Shown here: positions 24,456 to 33,523 of the stretch, piece by piece | Numbering within the stretch: position 1 is the first letter of the stretch | How the letters are laid out: each line of letters begins with the position of its first letter | Virus record (IMG/VR): IMGVR_UViG_3300050016_000047 | Span: 32,443 to 96,442 of that record | Reading direction: 5' to 3' (one strand) | Length of the DNA: 64,000 bases | Source: a virus | Made by a program: the position numbers and the translations under genes | The notes under the pieces: generated by a model | Told to the model about the DNA's origin: nothing | Database searches by the model: none | What the model saw: only the letters and a program-made list of their open reading frames with translations

Positions 24456-26531
24456 GTGGCCTACGCTTACTCGCAAAAAATAACCATAGACCACACCAAG
24501 GTCCCGAACACCGACCAAACGAATTACCCGCTGACATTCTACGGGACTTACGCGGCGTTAGCTACTGTTGCGAATGGCGGTAACGTTGTCAATACCGCCA
24601 CAGTTAATGGTCTGGTTGTTCCTACAGATTTAATCTTTACATCTGATTCTGCTTTAACAACCATACTTAGTTACGAAGTTGCATTCTATGATGCAACGAC
24701 GGGTAAAATTGAAGCCCACATACTTATAGCAACTCTGTCTCACACGGCAGACACGTTAATTTATTTGGGTGCCGGAAATGCGGCAGTTACCACATTCCAA
24801 GGCGGTTCGGTCGGCTCGGCTTGGAACAGCGGTTTTAAGTTCGTTGCCCATCTTTCTGATGGAACAACACTGTCTGGTAAGGATTCGACTAGTAACGCAA
24901 ACAACCTTTCAGGACAGGACGGATCACCGTCCGCTGTCGCCGGAAAACTTGACGGTGGCATGGCGACCAGCAGCAGCGATTTGCGAGCACCTGACGCAGC
25001 ATCTCTCCAACCAACGAATATTACGGTTGAGCTGTGGGTAAACAGTTCCTCTCCCGGTTCTTACATTTTAAGCAAGTTGTATGCCGTCGGTGGTATCGCC
25101 AGCTATGCGATGTACACTAGTTTCTCTTCCACTTCCATATATTTCTACGTATCGGATGGAAGTTCTCTAACGAAATCTCCTAACGGGGGAAACGTCTGGG
25201 ATGGGAACTGGCACTACGTCGTAGGAACGTGGGACGGTACAACAGCAACTATTTATGCGGATGCAACTTCGGGCGGCGGCACAGCCGGGGCCAGAACAGC
25301 AGCATACACTGCCTCAAACCTTTATCTCGGTTCTTTTGACGGCACGTCTTCCAGCCTTTATTACAACGGCAGCATGGATGAAGTGCGAATTTCAAACGTC
25401 GTCCGTTCCGCCGACTGGATTACTACCACATACAACAACCAGTCCAGTCCATCCACGTTTTATACACTTAGTTCCAATGGCGGAACTAATATAACCGTTT
25501 CTGTAACGGGTTCTAGTATGACTGGTTCTATTGGCACTGTTACTGAAACCGGAACTGCAAACGTATCTCCTTCTGGAAGCAGCCTTACTTTTTCAATCGG
25601 TACACCAACAAAAACTGGAACGGCGAACGTAACGTCAAGCGGTAACAGCCTTACCTTTTCAATCGGCACTACTACAAATACCGGAACAGCTAATGTAACT
25701 CCAATTGGCAACAGTCTTACTTTTTCCATAGGCACTCCTACTAAAACAGGAACCGCGAATGTTTCACCAACTGGAAGTGTTATAACAGGTTCGGTTGGAA
25801 CCACTACTGAAACAGGTTCGGCGAATGTATCTCCTTCCGGCTCCGCGTTAACGCTTTCTGTTGGAAACGTTACAGCTTCCAGTAATGTAAGCATATCAGT
25901 AAGCGGAAACAGCGTTACCGCAAGCATTGGAACACTGTCTATAACCGGAAACTCCTCAGTGAGTCCTTCCGGTGTAGTGATAACTAGTTCTGCCGGAACT
26001 GTAGTTGTTTCTGGTAATGCAACCGCAGTTTTAAGTGGAAACCTAATTACAGGTGCTATAGGAACTGTTACTATTACAGGTAGCGCCACTATATCTGTAA
26101 ACGGGAACGTTATAACTTGTTCTGCCGGAACCGTAACTGTAAGCACTGGCGGAAATATAACCGTTAATGTTACCGGAAGTTCTATGTCTTTTAGCATAGG
26201 AACGCCGTCTATCTCCGGTTCAGCGAACGTGAGTACTACTGGTAGTTCTCTTGCGTTGCAGGCCGGAAACATAACCATATCCGGCAATGCAAATGTGTCC
26301 GTAAGCGGAAACCTATTAACTTCCGCATCCGGAACAGTGTTAATCGTCGGGAATGCAAACGTATCCGTAAACGGAAACTTAATCACTTCTGGTGTTCATA
26401 GCGTATCCATAGGTGGTAACGCGATAGTACTTACCACTGGAAACGTTATCACGGCTGCTGTTGGAAATGTCAACATCATAGTACCCGGAACTCTAGTATA
26501 CATAATTCGCGTAATTAATAAAAGTAACTAA
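24456..26531 (+). CDS. LamG-domain fibre protein with tandem beta repeats
   Basis: 691 residues from GTG. Residues of about 125-320 form a LamG / concanavalin A-like jellyroll (FVAHLSDGTTLSGKDSTSN, TVELWVNSSS, WHYVVGTWDGT, GSMDEVRISNVVRS). From about residue 345 to 680 there are about 18 short units of the type GTANVSPSGSSLTFSIGTPTKT, each around 18 residues, i.e. a long repetitive shaft. Likely a receptor-binding fibre that grips glycans. Confidence 0.75.
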   Translation: MAYAYSQKITIDHTKVPNTDQTNYPLTFYGTYAALATVANGGNVVNTATVNGLVVPTDLIFTSDSALTTILSYEVAFYDATTGKIEAHILIATLSHTADTLIYLGAGNAAVTTFQGGSVGSAWNSGFKFVAHLSDGTTLSGKDSTSNANNLSGQDGSPSAVAGKLDGGMATSSSDLRAPDAASLQPTNITVELWVNSSSPGSYILSKLYAVGGIASYAMYTSFSSTSIYFYVSDGSSLTKSPNGGNVWDGNWHYVVGTWDGTTATIYADATSGGGTAGARTAAYTASNLYLGSFDGTSSSLYYNGSMDEVRISNVVRSADWITTTYNNQSSPSTFYTLSSNGGTNITVSVTGSSMTGSIGTVTETGTANVSPSGSSLTFSIGTPTKTGTANVTSSGNSLTFSIGTTTNTGTANVTPIGNSLTFSIGTPTKTGTANVSPTGSVITGSVGTTTETGSANVSPSGSALTLSVGNVTASSNVSISVSGNSVTASIGTLSITGNSSVSPSGVVITSSAGTVVVSGNATAVLSGNLITGAIGTVTITGSATISVNGNVITCSAGTVTVSTGGNITVNVTGSSMSFSIGTPSISGSANVSTTGSSLALQAGNITISGNANVSVSGNLLTSASGTVLIVGNANVSVNGNLITSGVHSVSIGGNAIVLTTGNVITAAVGNVNIIVPGTLVYIIRVINKSN
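25490..26480 (+). repeat. degenerate ~54-bp coding repeat array
   Basis: About 18 imperfect units of roughly 54 bases encode N-V-S-x-S/T-G-x-x-L/I-T-x-S-I/A-G-T-x-x-x-T/S-G. Later units drift (SVSGNLLTSASGTVLIVGN), which suggests expansion followed by divergence. Confidence 0.7.
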
Positions 26532-26548
26532 AGTAATTAAGGAGTCTC

Positions 26549-26938
26549 ATGTCTGTAACAGGAACATTTCAAGGTCAAATCTTAGGTAACGACTCTACCG
26601 TTGCTCCCGGTACACCACAAGTTCCCAAAGCCGTAAACGGTCAGTACACAGGAACCGTGACTGAGTTTGCGAATGCTCTGGTGGTAGGGACTTCTCCAGT
26701 CTCTTTGGGACTGTTGGCATCGCCCGCGCAATTTGTATACATAAAAAATATCTCCACCAGCACTCAAACCATAACCGTAACTTGGACTCCTAACGGCGGC
26801 TCTACAGCAACCATATTAGTTCTTCAGCCACTAGGTTTTATATTTTTCGTAGAACCGGATGCGGTAAAAGGTATTTCAGCTTTAACTGTTACATCTTCTG
26901 CTTCAGCAGGTAGTATTGAATACTATATCGTCGGCTAG
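26549..26938 (+). CDS. small virion-like protein
   Basis: 129 residues, beta-rich, no signal peptide (MSVTGTFQGQILGNDSTVAPGTPQVP...). The ribosome site AAGGAGTCTC is strong. Position after the LamG fibre suggests a tail or fibre accessory. Family unknown. Confidence 0.5.
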   Translation: MSVTGTFQGQILGNDSTVAPGTPQVPKAVNGQYTGTVTEFANALVVGTSPVSLGLLASPAQFVYIKNISTSTQTITVTWTPNGGSTATILVLQPLGFIFFVEPDAVKGISALTVTSSASAGSIEYYIVG

Positions 26939-26956
26939 CTATTTAAAGGATAGAAA

Positions 26957-27265
26957 ATGAGCACACCTCAGATTGACCATTTACCGCCGCAAAATCTTTT
27001 AGACTTAGCTAGAAATGAATCCGCCATGACTGCGGTTCGTATTCGCGCGGCTGAGTTACTTATAGACGGTGGCTACAAACAAGCAAACCATCCAGACATA
27101 GTTGATCTTGTTTGGACAATTAAGAATAATCGCGCACAGGGTAAAGACGAAAAACTCGAACCTTCTCCCGAAAAGTTTGTTCCCGCACCTAGTCCGGAAG
27201 GCGGACTGCGAGCAAGTGTAACTACCGAAAGTCTTCTTCAAGACAGTTTTAAGTTAGAGGAATAA
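26957..27265 (+). CDS. 102-residue hypothetical protein
   Basis: Helical protein (DHLPPQNLLDLARNESAMTAVRIRAAELLIDGGYKQANHPDIVDLV...). The N-terminal half resembles short HEAT-like or DNA-packaging accessory helices, but I cannot assign it. Its stop overlaps the next start by one base (TAATG). Confidence 0.45.
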   Translation: MSTPQIDHLPPQNLLDLARNESAMTAVRIRAAELLIDGGYKQANHPDIVDLVWTIKNNRAQGKDEKLEPSPEKFVPAPSPEGGLRASVTTESLLQDSFKLEE

Positions 27266-27882
27266 TGAAAACTATTGTCTTGTACGCCGCGCGGCACGGT
27301 ACGACTACTTTAAATCAGCAAAATTGCTTTCGCGGAAAGATAAACGTTCCTCTTGATAAAGACGGCATACGAGACGCACACAAACTCGCCTTCCTGTTTA
27401 AACCAATAGAAATGTCCGGAGTTATAGCTTCAGACAAAGAACGTTCCGCGCATACCGCAAGAATAATATGCTCAGAACAAGACCACACTCCGGTTCTAAC
27501 AGACGCCTTACATCCTCTAGATGTTGGCATGTTTACAGGTAAACCCAAGGACGCTCAAACTCGTGAAGAACTAGACTACTATATTAAACACCCGGACGAG
27601 AGTATTCCAGATGGCGAAAGTCTTAATGAGTTTAGAAATCGTGTTCGCCCAGCACTTCAGGAAGCAATGGAAATAGGTAACGCCAAAGGTTCTCCAATTT
27701 TACTAGTAGTTCATTCCAGTGTCATACACGAAATAGGAACGGCTATAAATGGAGATAATGTTTCGTGTTTAGTAAAACCCGGAGGAGTTATTGCAGTATG
27801 CGTTGAGAACGGCGAGTTTCACGCAGAACCTATTTTTAAACCTAAAGAAGAAACTTCAAACACCGCAGATTCGATTAGTTAA
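27265..27882 (+). CDS. histidine phosphatase (phosphoglycerate mutase-like)
   Basis: 205 residues with the histidine phosphatase signature RHG at residues 10-12 (AARHGTTTLN), a second catalytic His in LLVVHSS near residue 150 and an Arg/Glu-rich middle (ASDKERSAHTARII). The family removes phosphates through a phosphohistidine intermediate. The substrate cannot be told from sequence. It may alter host sugar phosphate or nucleotide levels; a metabolic enzyme among virion genes is unusual. Confidence 0.85.
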   Translation: MKTIVLYAARHGTTTLNQQNCFRGKINVPLDKDGIRDAHKLAFLFKPIEMSGVIASDKERSAHTARIICSEQDHTPVLTDALHPLDVGMFTGKPKDAQTREELDYYIKHPDESIPDGESLNEFRNRVRPALQEAMEIGNAKGSPILLVVHSSVIHEIGTAINGDNVSCLVKPGGVIAVCVENGEFHAEPIFKPKEETSNTADSIS

Positions 27883-27970
27883 AAAATTTTTTAAAGTTTT
27901 AAGAAATCCTCCCGCTTAACGGGGAAAAGCTTACCACGTTTTAATACGAAACAAAAAGGAATAAAAAATC
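27883..27970 (+). other. AT-rich spacer with small hairpin
   Basis: Begins AAAAAATTTTTTAAAG and contains CCCG-CTTAA-CGGG (27911-27923). A weak terminator or 5' leader element is possible. No gene is seen. Confidence 0.35.
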
Positions 27971-28639
27971 ATGGCAAATGCAAATACATTTACTAGTTTG
28001 AGCGGTGGAACCGGAGATAACCAGATTCCATCACAAACTCTAGCGGCTACAACAGAAACAGAATTTCAGAAGACTACTGGTACTACCACAGCGGTAGCTG
28101 TTTTAAGTATTCCTCTAGGAACCGCTATAGCAGGTTCAGCTAGTCCTCAAAATCCGAGCGTTAACGCAGCTTTGATTGGAAGCACTGGCCGTTACTATGG
28201 ACTACCGACGGGAGCTAGTCGCCCTTCTCATACAGCCACGGCTTTTGAAAGTCGCCCTTTCTTGGTTCGCATAACAGGTTTGGCAACGCCCGCGTCTGAT
28301 GCTGGAAACACTCTAGCTGTTATTCTATACTTGGGTACAACTAAATCCGGTACTGCTATTGGTACTACGGCTACGGTTGCTCAAGCTACAACTACAACTG
28401 CTAAACATTTCATTATGGAAGCACAGTTGATGTGGGATAGCACTTCCCAAGCTGTAACAGGTCAGTACTGGTTTAGTCTACCCGGAACATCTGGAACAGT
28501 TTATAGCACTTGGAAGACTTTGGCGAGCGCCGGAAGTACAATCGCTTTAACTGGATTGAACTTCTGTGCTTCAGCTACTTGGGGCAACGCTGTTGGCGGA
28601 GTCGTAGCAGTCAAAGAGTTCTCAATCAGCGAACTATAA
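27971..28639 (+). CDS. virion-like protein, paralogue of the gene at 2765
   Basis: 222 residues, beta-rich. It shares PFLVRITG, a central LxxGT strand, MEAQLMWDS and a final C-terminal strand with the product of 2765-3301, which is 44 residues shorter. The family is not recognised. Two related virion proteins suggest two variants of a decoration, neck or whisker-like component. Confidence 0.6.
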   Translation: MANANTFTSLSGGTGDNQIPSQTLAATTETEFQKTTGTTTAVAVLSIPLGTAIAGSASPQNPSVNAALIGSTGRYYGLPTGASRPSHTATAFESRPFLVRITGLATPASDAGNTLAVILYLGTTKSGTAIGTTATVAQATTTTAKHFIMEAQLMWDSTSQAVTGQYWFSLPGTSGTVYSTWKTLASAGSTIALTGLNFCASATWGNAVGGVVAVKEFSISEL

Positions 28640-28671
28640 CGAACTGTAAAAAATAGATACAGTGAGGAATC

Positions 28672-29349
28672 ATGTATTCTGAACCAATCCCAGTAGAAGC
28701 AACACCTTACGATCACGATACGCAGGAGTGTTTTAGCTGTCGTAGAATACTCCTGCTTAATCGTTTTCGTAACGACACATCCACAATTAGCGGTAAAAAC
28801 ATCCAGTGCGAAGAATGTTTGGCGGCACCGAGACTATCCACAAGAGAACATGTTAATAGATTAGAAGAACTTAATTATAGTTCTGAAGCTACTAGGGCAC
28901 AACGATGGGGTCGTGACCAACTCGATTTCATGGACTCTCGCCCGCGAGTAGGCAAAGAACTTCACCACAGTAAGTTTCTACAAAAACTATATAACATGGT
29001 CGGGCCTAACGGAACTAAGATTTACATTACCGAAGGAAACATTCTTGGAGACCTAAGTATATTTAAACTGCTTGGCAGAGCACCCAAGGGCGAAAGGGAT
29101 TTCGAATATCTCTGCTATATGCCTACAGGAATGCTCAGTGAGTACTCTATTATTGAGTTTGATAAGCGCGACATACCAATTAAAGAAGAACGTAGAGGAT
29201 ACCGAACAGTTCTTCTAAGACTAATCAAGGCCAGTGTAATCACAGAAGAACAATGCAGACAAGAGTTTGGTGAAGCGGTTGGGCCAGCAAGCATTCCTTT
29301 TAATAGAGACTTGTATCGTTGGAGAAACAGAGAAGCATCCAAGTTTTAA
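28672..29349 (+). CDS. zinc-knuckle hypothetical protein
   Basis: 225 residues. The N-terminus has CFSC and CEEC pairs (residues about 19-46), like the zinc knuckles at the start of phage HNH proteins, but no HNH core follows. The remainder is helical and charged. It may be a DNA-binding protein derived from an HNH ancestor; function unknown. Confidence 0.5.
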   Translation: MYSEPIPVEATPYDHDTQECFSCRRILLLNRFRNDTSTISGKNIQCEECLAAPRLSTREHVNRLEELNYSSEATRAQRWGRDQLDFMDSRPRVGKELHHSKFLQKLYNMVGPNGTKIYITEGNILGDLSIFKLLGRAPKGERDFEYLCYMPTGMLSEYSIIEFDKRDIPIKEERRGYRTVLLRLIKASVITEEQCRQEFGEAVGPASIPFNRDLYRWRNREASKF

Positions 29350-29403
29350 AAAGTTTTAAATCATCCGTTAGTGGTTTCGGATTAAACCATATCAGGAGAA
29401 TAT

Positions 29404-29925
29404 ATGACAAAAGAACTACTAGGAAACGAAGAAGAAGTAAAAACAAAGTCTGACAAGTCCGCCAAAGTGGAAATGACTATTGGCGACCTTGAAAAAATAG
29501 TTGGACAAATTAAAGACCAATCCGACGATAAGATGCAGAGTCTTGCCAAGATGATTGCAGACGCTCTTATCGAATCTAAGAAACCGTATGTCAGTCCGCA
29601 GCAACTAGAGAACGAAGAAACAATGCGTAAGAGTATGCGGGAGCAGCGCAAGCGTCTAGAGGAAGACCTAGAAGCTAGCAAAGCTACGTGCCCTCACATG
29701 CAGGGTAGTAACGCTCTAAGCGACGTTTCCGGACCTATGACAGCTATTGTTCAGCATCGTTTGGATACCGGCGAGGTTATTGGAATCTGTACAAACTGTA
29801 TTCGCGTGTTCCGCCAAAACGACCCAGATTACCTAGAATGGATGCGTAAGAAATCAGGAAACAAAATGTCTTCTGCTGGTATTCGTATGTTCATGCGTCC
29901 AGCCGAAGTCATGGCCGCACGGTAA
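29404..29925 (+). CDS. coiled-coil protein with C-terminal Cys pair
   Basis: 173 residues. The first 90 are highly charged and likely coiled coil. Then CPHMQ and CTNC (residues about 98-140) could bind a metal, and a basic helix closes the protein. Not recognised. Position suggests a head or neck accessory. Confidence 0.5.
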   Translation: MTKELLGNEEEVKTKSDKSAKVEMTIGDLEKIVGQIKDQSDDKMQSLAKMIADALIESKKPYVSPQQLENEETMRKSMREQRKRLEEDLEASKATCPHMQGSNALSDVSGPMTAIVQHRLDTGEVIGICTNCIRVFRQNDPDYLEWMRKKSGNKMSSAGIRMFMRPAEVMAAR

Positions 29926-29929
29926 ACTC

Positions 29930-29944
29930 GTCCGCAAAACGGAC
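29930..29944 (+). repeat. dispersed hairpin, copy 8 (exact, intergenic)
   Basis: GTCCGCAAAACGGAC fills half of the 30-base gap between two genes and ends 11 bases before the next ATG. Confidence 0.85.
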
Positions 29945-29955
29945 AAGCAGGTTAG

Positions 29956-30678
29956 ATGCCATCTTCTAATAATACTTTAGCAAGAACTATAAACTATGCT
30001 TCCGCCTGTGTCGGCCAAGTTCCGCTGGTCGGCATTGGCGGCAATGCAAACGAACCTGCTTTTTCCATAGCCGACTGGGTTCGTAACTTTATTTTAGCGC
30101 CTCCTTTTTCTTGGAGATGGAACAGACAAGTAAACTATATAACCACTACTATAGGTCAACAAGATTATACACTACAGCAAGCTAACTTAGGCTGGCTGGA
30201 ACAAGCTACTATTTTAGTAAATGGTCAAACACAACAACTAGAAGTTTGGCTAGACCTGTCCGAAGAAACGGTAAATAATCAGCCCGTTCGAATCGCAACT
30301 AGATTAGATGATACTGAGGGCAACATAACTTTTAGAATATCCCCGCCTCCAGACAAAGCTTATAAGATAACGATTACGTTTCAAAGAAGTTCGAGTCTGT
30401 TCCAAGCAACTACAGATACGTGGTCGCCGATCCCGGACTACCTATCCTATCTTTATAATCAAGGTTTCTTAGCTAAGACCTACGAATATAGAAACGACGC
30501 GAGATTCGCACTAAGTATGCAGATGTTTGTACGTCAGGTTATAGCCGCGAATGCCGGACTTACCGATTCGCAAGTTAACATCTTCTTAGGCGACAGGTTG
30601 AATACTCAAAGAGAAGCGCAGAACGCTACAGGTACTTCTAGTTCTGCTCAGGCTGGGAGAGGCTTCTTCAATGGCTAA
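29956..30678 (+). CDS. head-tail connector-like protein, copy A
   Basis: 240 residues. Its sequence FSWRWNRQVNYITTTIGQQDYTLQQANLGWLEQATI matches the product at 30786 (FNWKWNRANLAPFLTVALQQDYVTNVTNLAWIEQGW), so the pair arose by duplication. Helical N-terminal and C-terminal parts flank a beta domain. Such proteins occur in phage genomes as head-completion or tail-tube-like adaptors; the precise role is inferred. Confidence 0.6.
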   Translation: MPSSNNTLARTINYASACVGQVPLVGIGGNANEPAFSIADWVRNFILAPPFSWRWNRQVNYITTTIGQQDYTLQQANLGWLEQATILVNGQTQQLEVWLDLSEETVNNQPVRIATRLDDTEGNITFRISPPPDKAYKITITFQRSSSLFQATTDTWSPIPDYLSYLYNQGFLAKTYEYRNDARFALSMQMFVRQVIAANAGLTDSQVNIFLGDRLNTQREAQNATGTSSSAQAGRGFFNG

Positions 30679-30784
30679 AACATGTACTAAATGCGGTATC
30701 GAAAAAACCCCAGATGATATTACAAGACTTCAAGCGGCTACCGAGTTTTTAATAAAACATAGTGAAATTGGAGTGGGAGCATAA
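30671..30784 (+). CDS. 37-residue zinc-knuckle peptide
   Basis: MAKTCTKCGIEKTPDDI... carries one CTKC knuckle of the type that opens HNH homing endonucleases in this genome (compare MKKCTRCGLLKN at 43343). It overlaps the preceding gene and stops two bases before the next. It is probably an HNH remnant. Confidence 0.45.
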   Translation: MAKTCTKCGIEKTPDDITRLQAATEFLIKHSEIGVGA

Positions 30785-30785
30785 A

Positions 30786-31766
30786 ATGGCGTCCACCTTT
30801 GCTCTTCAAGATATTGTCAACCAAATGCGCGCCTATCCAACTATCACTCCTATTCTCGGAGCCGGAGGATACACCCAGCAGCCCGCCTTGACTATTGCCA
30901 ATGATGTTCTTCAAAAAATAATTGCCCAGAACTTTAATTGGAAGTGGAATCGAGCAAATCTTGCGCCATTCCTAACGGTCGCATTGCAGCAAGACTATGT
31001 TACGAATGTCACTAACTTAGCTTGGATTGAACAAGGATGGCGCATAGATATAAATAATCCAGCTACAGCAACTCCGGGCAATACTAATCCAGTGTTTGCC
31101 ATGGAAGCTGTATCTGACTTAGCTAGAACCTATTTTCAAGGTACGCCTTTTAATTTATCGTGGGTTCCTAACAGCATAGCTATAATGGGAACGTGGCAAG
31201 CGAATACTTTGTATCCGAACGGATTTAACCAAGTACAAACCCCTACTTCTCCTATACAACAATTTATAGATGTTAACGGCAACATACTTTTCGTTACTAC
31301 AAACGGTACAAGTGGCGGTTCGCAACCCGCTGCTGCGGCTAGCGCGGCTGCTGGTACAACAGTAGTGGACAACACGGTTACTTGGACCGTAGCCGACCCT
31401 AACGGCGCTGCGATTCGATTAGCTCCTATGCCCGCGACTTCTGGAATCGTATGGAGTATTTGTCCAGTCTATCAAAAGAAACCACCCATTCTTACAAGTC
31501 TACAAAACCTCTTAACCCCTCTTCCGGACGAATATTTATACTTGTTTCGTCAAGGATTTTTGGCGATGTGTTATGGACACTCTGGTTCGCCACAGTTTAA
31601 AGACGCATACGCGATGTGGGAGGAAAATATATATACTGCTTTACGTTCGGCAGACAGAGAGACTGAAGACAACGTATTCTATCCAAGTCAAAGTATTATG
31701 GGCGATAGTACATGGCGTAACGGGCTACCCGCTGGCCCCGCTTGGCCCTATTTTTCGGGATGGTAG
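30786..31766 (+). CDS. head-tail connector-like protein, copy B
   Basis: 326 residues, starting at 30786 after GTGGGAGCATAAA. It shares an N-terminal half with copy A (WxWNR, QQDY, LAWIEQ) and a C-terminal PDEYLYLFRQGFLA / PDYLSYLYNQGFLA block. An insertion with TWQANTLYPNGFNQ, FVTTNGTSGGSQP and TWTVADPNG looks like a carbohydrate-binding-type module similar to segments in the product at 38261. Likely a virion connector. Confidence 0.6.
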   Translation: MASTFALQDIVNQMRAYPTITPILGAGGYTQQPALTIANDVLQKIIAQNFNWKWNRANLAPFLTVALQQDYVTNVTNLAWIEQGWRIDINNPATATPGNTNPVFAMEAVSDLARTYFQGTPFNLSWVPNSIAIMGTWQANTLYPNGFNQVQTPTSPIQQFIDVNGNILFVTTNGTSGGSQPAAAASAAAGTTVVDNTVTWTVADPNGAAIRLAPMPATSGIVWSICPVYQKKPPILTSLQNLLTPLPDEYLYLFRQGFLAMCYGHSGSPQFKDAYAMWEENIYTALRSADRETEDNVFYPSQSIMGDSTWRNGLPAGPAWPYFSGW

Positions 31767-31771
31767 AATTT

Positions 31772-32347
31772 ATGAACTTAAAAAAATGTTCTAGATGTGA
31801 AAAGGAACAAGAAACTTCTAACTTCTGGAGAGACCAAAGAAACTATGATGGTCTTAACGGAACGTGTAAAACATGTGGTAAAGAAGCAAGCAAACAGTGG
31901 CGAATAGATAATAAAGAAAAGAATACGTTAGATAAGAAAAATTGGTATCAAGAGAATAAAACTGAGATTTTGGCTGCTATGCACGACGAGTACAAAAATA
32001 ATCCAGAACCTCACAAACTACGACAACGCGAAGGTCGAAAATGGGACCCCGACAAATATAGAAACTATGATCTAAAGAAAAAATATGGCATAACTTTAGA
32101 AGATAAACTTCGCATGTTCAAGGAACAAGGGGAGAAGTGTAAGGTTTGCGGCTCTACTGAAAGCCGAGCCAAATACCCCGGCATCACTGGTTGGCATGTT
32201 GACCACGACCACATAACTGACGAAGTGCGTGGAATCTTGTGTCATCCTTGCAATCTTACAATTGGTCAATGCGATGAAAGTATTATACGATTAGAAAAGA
32301 TTATAGAATATTTAAAAGCAAACAAACTTAAAGTGGCGGCAGTTTAA
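31772..32347 (+). CDS. HNH endonuclease (endonuclease VII type)
   Basis: 191 residues. CSRC and CKTC knuckles at the start; the nuclease core is CKVCGS...WHVDHDHITDEVRGILCHPCN, with the catalytic VDHDH and two CxxC zinc pairs. It is a free-standing mobile gene between two virion genes, with its stop one base before the next ATG. The last bases (GGCGGCAGTTTAA) resemble intron 3' ends in this genome. Confidence 0.9.
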   Translation: MNLKKCSRCEKEQETSNFWRDQRNYDGLNGTCKTCGKEASKQWRIDNKEKNTLDKKNWYQENKTEILAAMHDEYKNNPEPHKLRQREGRKWDPDKYRNYDLKKKYGITLEDKLRMFKEQGEKCKVCGSTESRAKYPGITGWHVDHDHITDEVRGILCHPCNLTIGQCDESIIRLEKIIEYLKANKLKVAAV

Positions 32348-33523
32348 ATGACTAAAACGATCACTGGAACTTGGAGCTATCCCGACGCGACTCCAGCGGC
32401 AAACGCTATACTTAATCTACAACTTTCTTCCGATGCAGTAGTAACCGGAACTTCGCAAATTGCATCTAGAATTAAAACAATACAACTTAATTCTTACGGA
32501 CAGATTCCAGCAGGGGTGATTATATGGGCAAACGACGAGTTAAGCCCTGATGGAACTGTATACATAACCAGCGTAATAGCTCCCGGCGGCGGACTAGTGT
32601 ACGGTCCTCAAGAACTTTCTTTAACGGGTTCCAGTCCAATAAATATAAACAACGCGGTCCCCACAACTGAGAATGTTGCGTTTGTCGCACCCGTTCTATT
32701 GAATCCTACTGCAACCCAAGAGATAACCGGGTTCGATTTAATAGTAGACAGTAACTTAAGTATTAAAAGCAGCCTCACTCATAAAACCACTTTTGTTTCC
32801 ACGGCTACTGCTGACAGAACAGTTACTTTTCCAGACAACACTGGAACAGTCGCCGAACTTAATTTAGCTCAAAGCTTCTCAGGTCTTCAAACCTTTGGTT
32901 CTGGAATAACTGGAACTGGAGACATTGGAACACTTCAACTAGGAGCTACGGCTTTAGGAAGTACTAATAGCTGGCCGGTTCCACAAACATTTTTGGCTGT
33001 TCTTTCGGCGACTGCTAACCCGGCTACTGTTGGGTTCTTACGACTCGCCAGCGCGGACGGGGTGTTGTGGAGAAATGCCGCAAACGGAGCAAACCTTACT
33101 TTAGCTAAAACAGGTTTAAACACTCCAGAAACTCTTACGTGGAACGGTTTAAATATACCGTGTCCACCGGCAACATTCACTCCCGTTAATCTAACTGGTC
33201 AAACAGCTACTATAGGAAGTACTCTTTTGTATGCTACTCCTTCATCCGGGTCTGGTTTATATAGAATTTCCTACTACGCTTATACAACTACTGCTGGAAC
33301 TGGCGGAACACTTACGCTCACTCTTGTTTGGGATGATGCGTCTTCTAAAACATATACTACTGCCGCTGTTAGTTTAAGTGCGGTAGATATTACAAGCGTA
33401 CTCAGCGGAAGCGCATTAGTGTATTCTAGCAGTTCTCAAAATATAAATTATTTAACAACTGTTTCCGGTAGCACCGGAAGTCCACAGTATGCTCTAAGAA
33501 TAAGGCTGGAATATCTTGGATAA
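32348..33523 (+). CDS. tail fibre-like protein
   Basis: 391 residues, no signal peptide. The N-terminal domain (TKTITGTWSYPDATPAANAILNLQLS...) looks like an attachment domain found at the start of phage fibres. The middle has shaft-like strands (DRTVTFPDNTGTVAELNLAQSF), and the C-terminal beta domain ends YALRIRLEYLG. It overlaps the next gene by 8 bases. Confidence 0.6.
   Translation: MTKTITGTWSYPDATPAANAILNLQLSSDAVVTGTSQIASRIKTIQLNSYGQIPAGVIIWANDELSPDGTVYITSVIAPGGGLVYGPQELSLTGSSPININNAVPTTENVAFVAPVLLNPTATQEITGFDLIVDSNLSIKSSLTHKTTFVSTATADRTVTFPDNTGTVAELNLAQSFSGLQTFGSGITGTGDIGTLQLGATALGSTNSWPVPQTFLAVLSATANPATVGFLRLASADGVLWRNAANGANLTLAKTGLNTPETLTWNGLNIPCPPATFTPVNLTGQTATIGSTLLYATPSSGSGLYRISYYAYTTTAGTGGTLTLTLVWDDASSKTYTTAAVSLSAVDITSVLSGSALVYSSSSQNINYLTTVSGSTGSPQYALRIRLEYLG

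Noticed and set aside
25460-26386. Leftward open frame of 308 codons with repeats
   Set aside because: It mirrors the ~54-bp repeats of the LamG fibre; the repeats keep the opposite strand open.
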